Positions 28,545 through 30,735 of a stretch of 30,735 nt of DNA are shown here, piece by piece. The stretch spans positions 1 to 30,735 of the forward strand of contig JAUCBJ010000346.1 of the NCBI GenBank assembly GCA_032718475.1, written 5' to 3'. The translations under genes were made by a program, and so were the position numbers. Positions within the stretch are counted from its first letter, which is position 1. Each line of letters begins with the position of its first letter. The DNA comes from Nemertoderma westbladi (taxonomy: Eukaryota > Xenacoelomorpha > Nemertodermatida > Nemertodermatidae). The notes beneath the pieces were generated by a model. The model searched no databases. It had not been told where the DNA came from and saw only the letters and a program-made list of their open reading frames with translations.

Positions 28545-29055
28545 ATGAGAGTCCATGTTGGCTGCGTGGCTGGGCTCTAACTGCTGAGGACACCAAATCT
28601 CTGGATGGCACATTCAAAAAATGCTACGCCGGGTTCATTGTGTCAAGTTCAATCTCATCCTGAATCATCATCCATCATATCTCAAACCAGACACAATATA
28701 ACATTGGAGGTGTCTCATTGGTTACACCAAGCTTAACACTGGAACAAAGCCGCTTCCGCTTTGCAGGACATTGCTTTCTCCGTGAGGACCAGCCAGTGCA
28801 TAATATTATACTTTGGCGCCCTTCTTGGCGGCCTCATGGAGTGAATAAGCATGGTGGACAGCCCATGACTTTCTTGTGACGCATCTTAAAGGATACTGGC
28901 CATGAAGATGCGGATGATTTAGCAAATGTCATGGGCGATAGGGAGTTGTGGCGGCGCAATTTTATCGACGAGCCGGCACATCAATCTTAATATATATGTA
29001 ATATATATATAATGCAGCTGCAATGTAGCATGCCGATCCTAGTAGTAGTAATAGT
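28545..29055 (+). pseudogene. RTE-like LINE 3' fragment with (TAG)n tail
   Basis: 5' truncated piece of the same family as 18830-21722. One frame gives ALTAEDTKSLDGTFKKCYAG, matching the C-terminal region at 24303-25268 (WTLTKSLEQRIDGCYTRL). A later frame has RFRFAGHCF. From 28620 the DNA aligns to 21400-21720, but contains ~80 bp that are missing there. After the CATCAATCTTAA end there is a TATA-rich insert, then GCAGCTGCAATGTAGCATGC and TAGTAGTAGTAATAG tail at 29040-29055. Confidence 0.8.
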
Positions 29056-29334
29056 AATTTGTAGACTTAATAACTTAGCTATTTCTGCCATTGTGTTTAG
29101 AACTACTGACGCCCTGATTAGAACAACTGACGGGATGCCCACAAATATAGCATTGCAATTCATGCAATAGATATAGGTGCCTACAGTATGAATATTCTAT
29201 AACAACCTATCATTAAAATAAATGTACACTACAGTACACGTTGTGGGGCCTTCGCGCAGCACGATAGCCTGTGTAGGTAATCCATGCAATACACAACTGG
29301 CTCTATCCAATGCTTTATCGACTTTATCGACTTG

Positions 29335-29475
29335 ATGATTTATCGACAAAATTGAGCGGCCACAACTCCATGACTTCAGCGAGATCCTCCGCATCTGTAA
29401 GACCAGTGTCCCTTAAAGGTTCTCTCAAGAAAGTCATGGGTTATCTTCTCTCTCAGCATGGGGTTCCGAAAGCTT
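29335..29475 (-). pseudogene. RTE-like LINE 3' fragment, opposite orientation
   Basis: The minus strand aligns to 21550-21655 and 28865-28975: CCCATGACTTTCTTGAGA, AAGGGACACTGG, GATGCGGA.GATCT, GAGTTGTGGC and CAATTTTGTCGA. It ends in a small TATCGAC repeat (29310-29346). With the plus copy at 28545-29055 it forms an inverted pair. Confidence 0.75.
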
Positions 29476-29654
29476 AACTTAATTAATCAATCACTTTAAT
29501 AGTGATGTTTAGGAATATTGATGATTCAGATTGAAAAGTCATATCCCTTTATATTTATTTGTATGGAATTAATGCCCCCCTACCCACCCACCAATATATA
29601 CTACCGCGACATCTACCACCCACGGAAGGGTAGCACGAACTTAGTTCCAATCGT

Positions 29655-30168
29655 ACGTTTAATATGCGAAGCCAGGTGGTTTATAGGAGTATAGTCAACG
29701 CAGTACTGGTCTTCATTATAAGCCTTGTTTGTGCTCGTCCTGTTTTGTATTTAAATATATTTCCTAAACGCAGACTGACGACATTTATAATAATAATAAC
29801 TAGGGATGCGTTCAATATGTGAAGCCAGGTGGTTTATATAATAATATAGTCAACGCAGTACTCGTCTTAATTATAAAGCCTCGTTGTGCTCATCATGTAT
29901 TGTATTTATATATTTGCTAAACACAGACTGACAATCTTTATAACTATCGATACGTGCGTGCAATATGCGAAACAGGAATGGTTTATAGGAATATACTGAT
30001 ATAATTAACGCAGTACTCGTCTTCATTATTATAAGCGTCGTTGCGCTCGTCCTGTTTTGTATTTAAATATATTTCCTAAACCCAGACTGACTACTTTACA
30101 ACTATCGATGCATTCAATATGCGAAGCCAGGCGGTTTATAGGAATATAATCAACACAGTCTAAATGCA
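29655..30168. repeat. ~150-bp tandem repeat, about 3.4 copies
   Basis: AATATGCGAAGCCAGG-type starts at 29661, 29814, 29962 and 30116 (spacings 153, 148, 154). Each unit has GGTTTATA, CAACGCAGTACTCGTCTTCA, GTGCTCGTCCTGTTTTGTAT and CAGACTGAC. Copies differ by indels. No gene. Confidence 0.9.
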
Positions 30169-30481
30169 GTCGATGTAGTAATGATATTCAAACAATTAAT
30201 TTAATATACCGGTACCCTCTGCCCTCTGTTAATGTCAGTGTAAAAATTTCAAAAAACCAAACCATCAAAAAATAATAAGCCTAATATTTTGAGATTATTA
30301 TATGCTGTTTTTACCGCAATTAATTAATTAACTAATTAACTGCTTTTATCTTAGCTTTTCTAAGGCCACACGTAAATTCTACTTGGAAAATGTCTAAAGT
30401 TTTGCCAAGTGTACCAAGTTTGGATAGATTTGATCGAGGATTGGCCGAGTTATTAACGTACTTAAATATTGAACACGACAG

Positions 30482-30645
30482 ACCGATTGAGATGGTGGTA
30501 CCACTACGCTAAGCTCGCATACTTCGTGGATCGCCCCACAACAGAACAACAGAACGACAGATACACCGATTGAGTTAGTGGCACCCGTATGCTAAGCTCG
30601 CTTATTTTCGTGGCTCGCCCCACAATTCAGCAAAATAATTGTTTC
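30482..30645. repeat. ~83-bp direct repeat, two copies
   Basis: ACCGATTGAG begins at 30482 and 30565. Both have GCTAAGCTCGC and TTCGTGG.TCGCCCCACAA. Diverged by a few indels. No gene or tRNA match seen. 30169-30481 is AT-rich spacer. Confidence 0.8.
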
Positions 30646-30735
30646 TTTTTATGGGTTTCGCAATTTAAATGGCGAAATCGAATAACTAAGTCTTCCTCTT
30701 CCGCTGTACCACGGACGGTATACAATTAAGGGACA

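Overview
This is an AT-rich, intron-poor eukaryotic window that is almost entirely made of transposable elements. The mix (two different BEL/Pao LTR elements, APE-type non-LTR elements, tandem satellites, long homopolymer hairpins) and the lack of any bacterial gene organisation point to an animal genome, probably a marine or other invertebrate. I cannot name the species. The only candidate host-type gene is one open frame for a secreted protein at 5449-5988.

Layout. 1-1365: reverse-oriented, diverged LTR plus leader of an element related to the big one below. 1366-2640: satellite-like DNA with a ~163-bp tandem repeat and a G20/C17 hairpin. 2688-4716: broken minus-strand gag of a second BEL/Pao family, containing a near-identical 211-bp triplication. 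4717-5448: no gene. 5449-5988: unidentified secreted protein. 5989-6211: GC-richer flank, perhaps the 5' part of the LINE that resumes at 18830.

6217-18824 is the centrepiece: a 12.6-kb BEL/Pao LTR retrotransposon with 1197-bp TG...CA LTRs, only two differences seen between the LTRs, and a perfect 5-bp target duplication (GAGTG). Its coding part has three long frames: an unusual 493-aa upstream ORF with a coiled coil, a Gag with DUF1759-like core and three zinc knuckles lying +1 to it with no ATG near its start, and a protease frame separated from Gag by a single in-frame TAG. Reverse transcriptase, most of RNase H and the integrase core are missing, but the frame stays open, so the element is a recent, non-autonomous (gag-protease) derivative that must borrow pol. 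It also has a dense set of consensus 5' splice donors, a long repeat-rich leader, no ordinary tRNA primer site, a conserved hairpin after the LTR, and a 3-kb 3' region holding a basic small ORF.

18830-21722: decayed RTE-like LINE with (TAG)n tail. 21723-23217: repeats, including a perfect 50-bp-arm palindrome. 23218-26700: CR1/Jockey-like LINE split by a minus-strand RTE-like LINE fragment (24405-25268). 26700-28540: AT-rich, no genes. 28545-29475: two opposed RTE-like 3' fragments. 29655-30735: ~150-bp and ~83-bp tandem repeats. No rRNA, tRNA or CRISPR was found.
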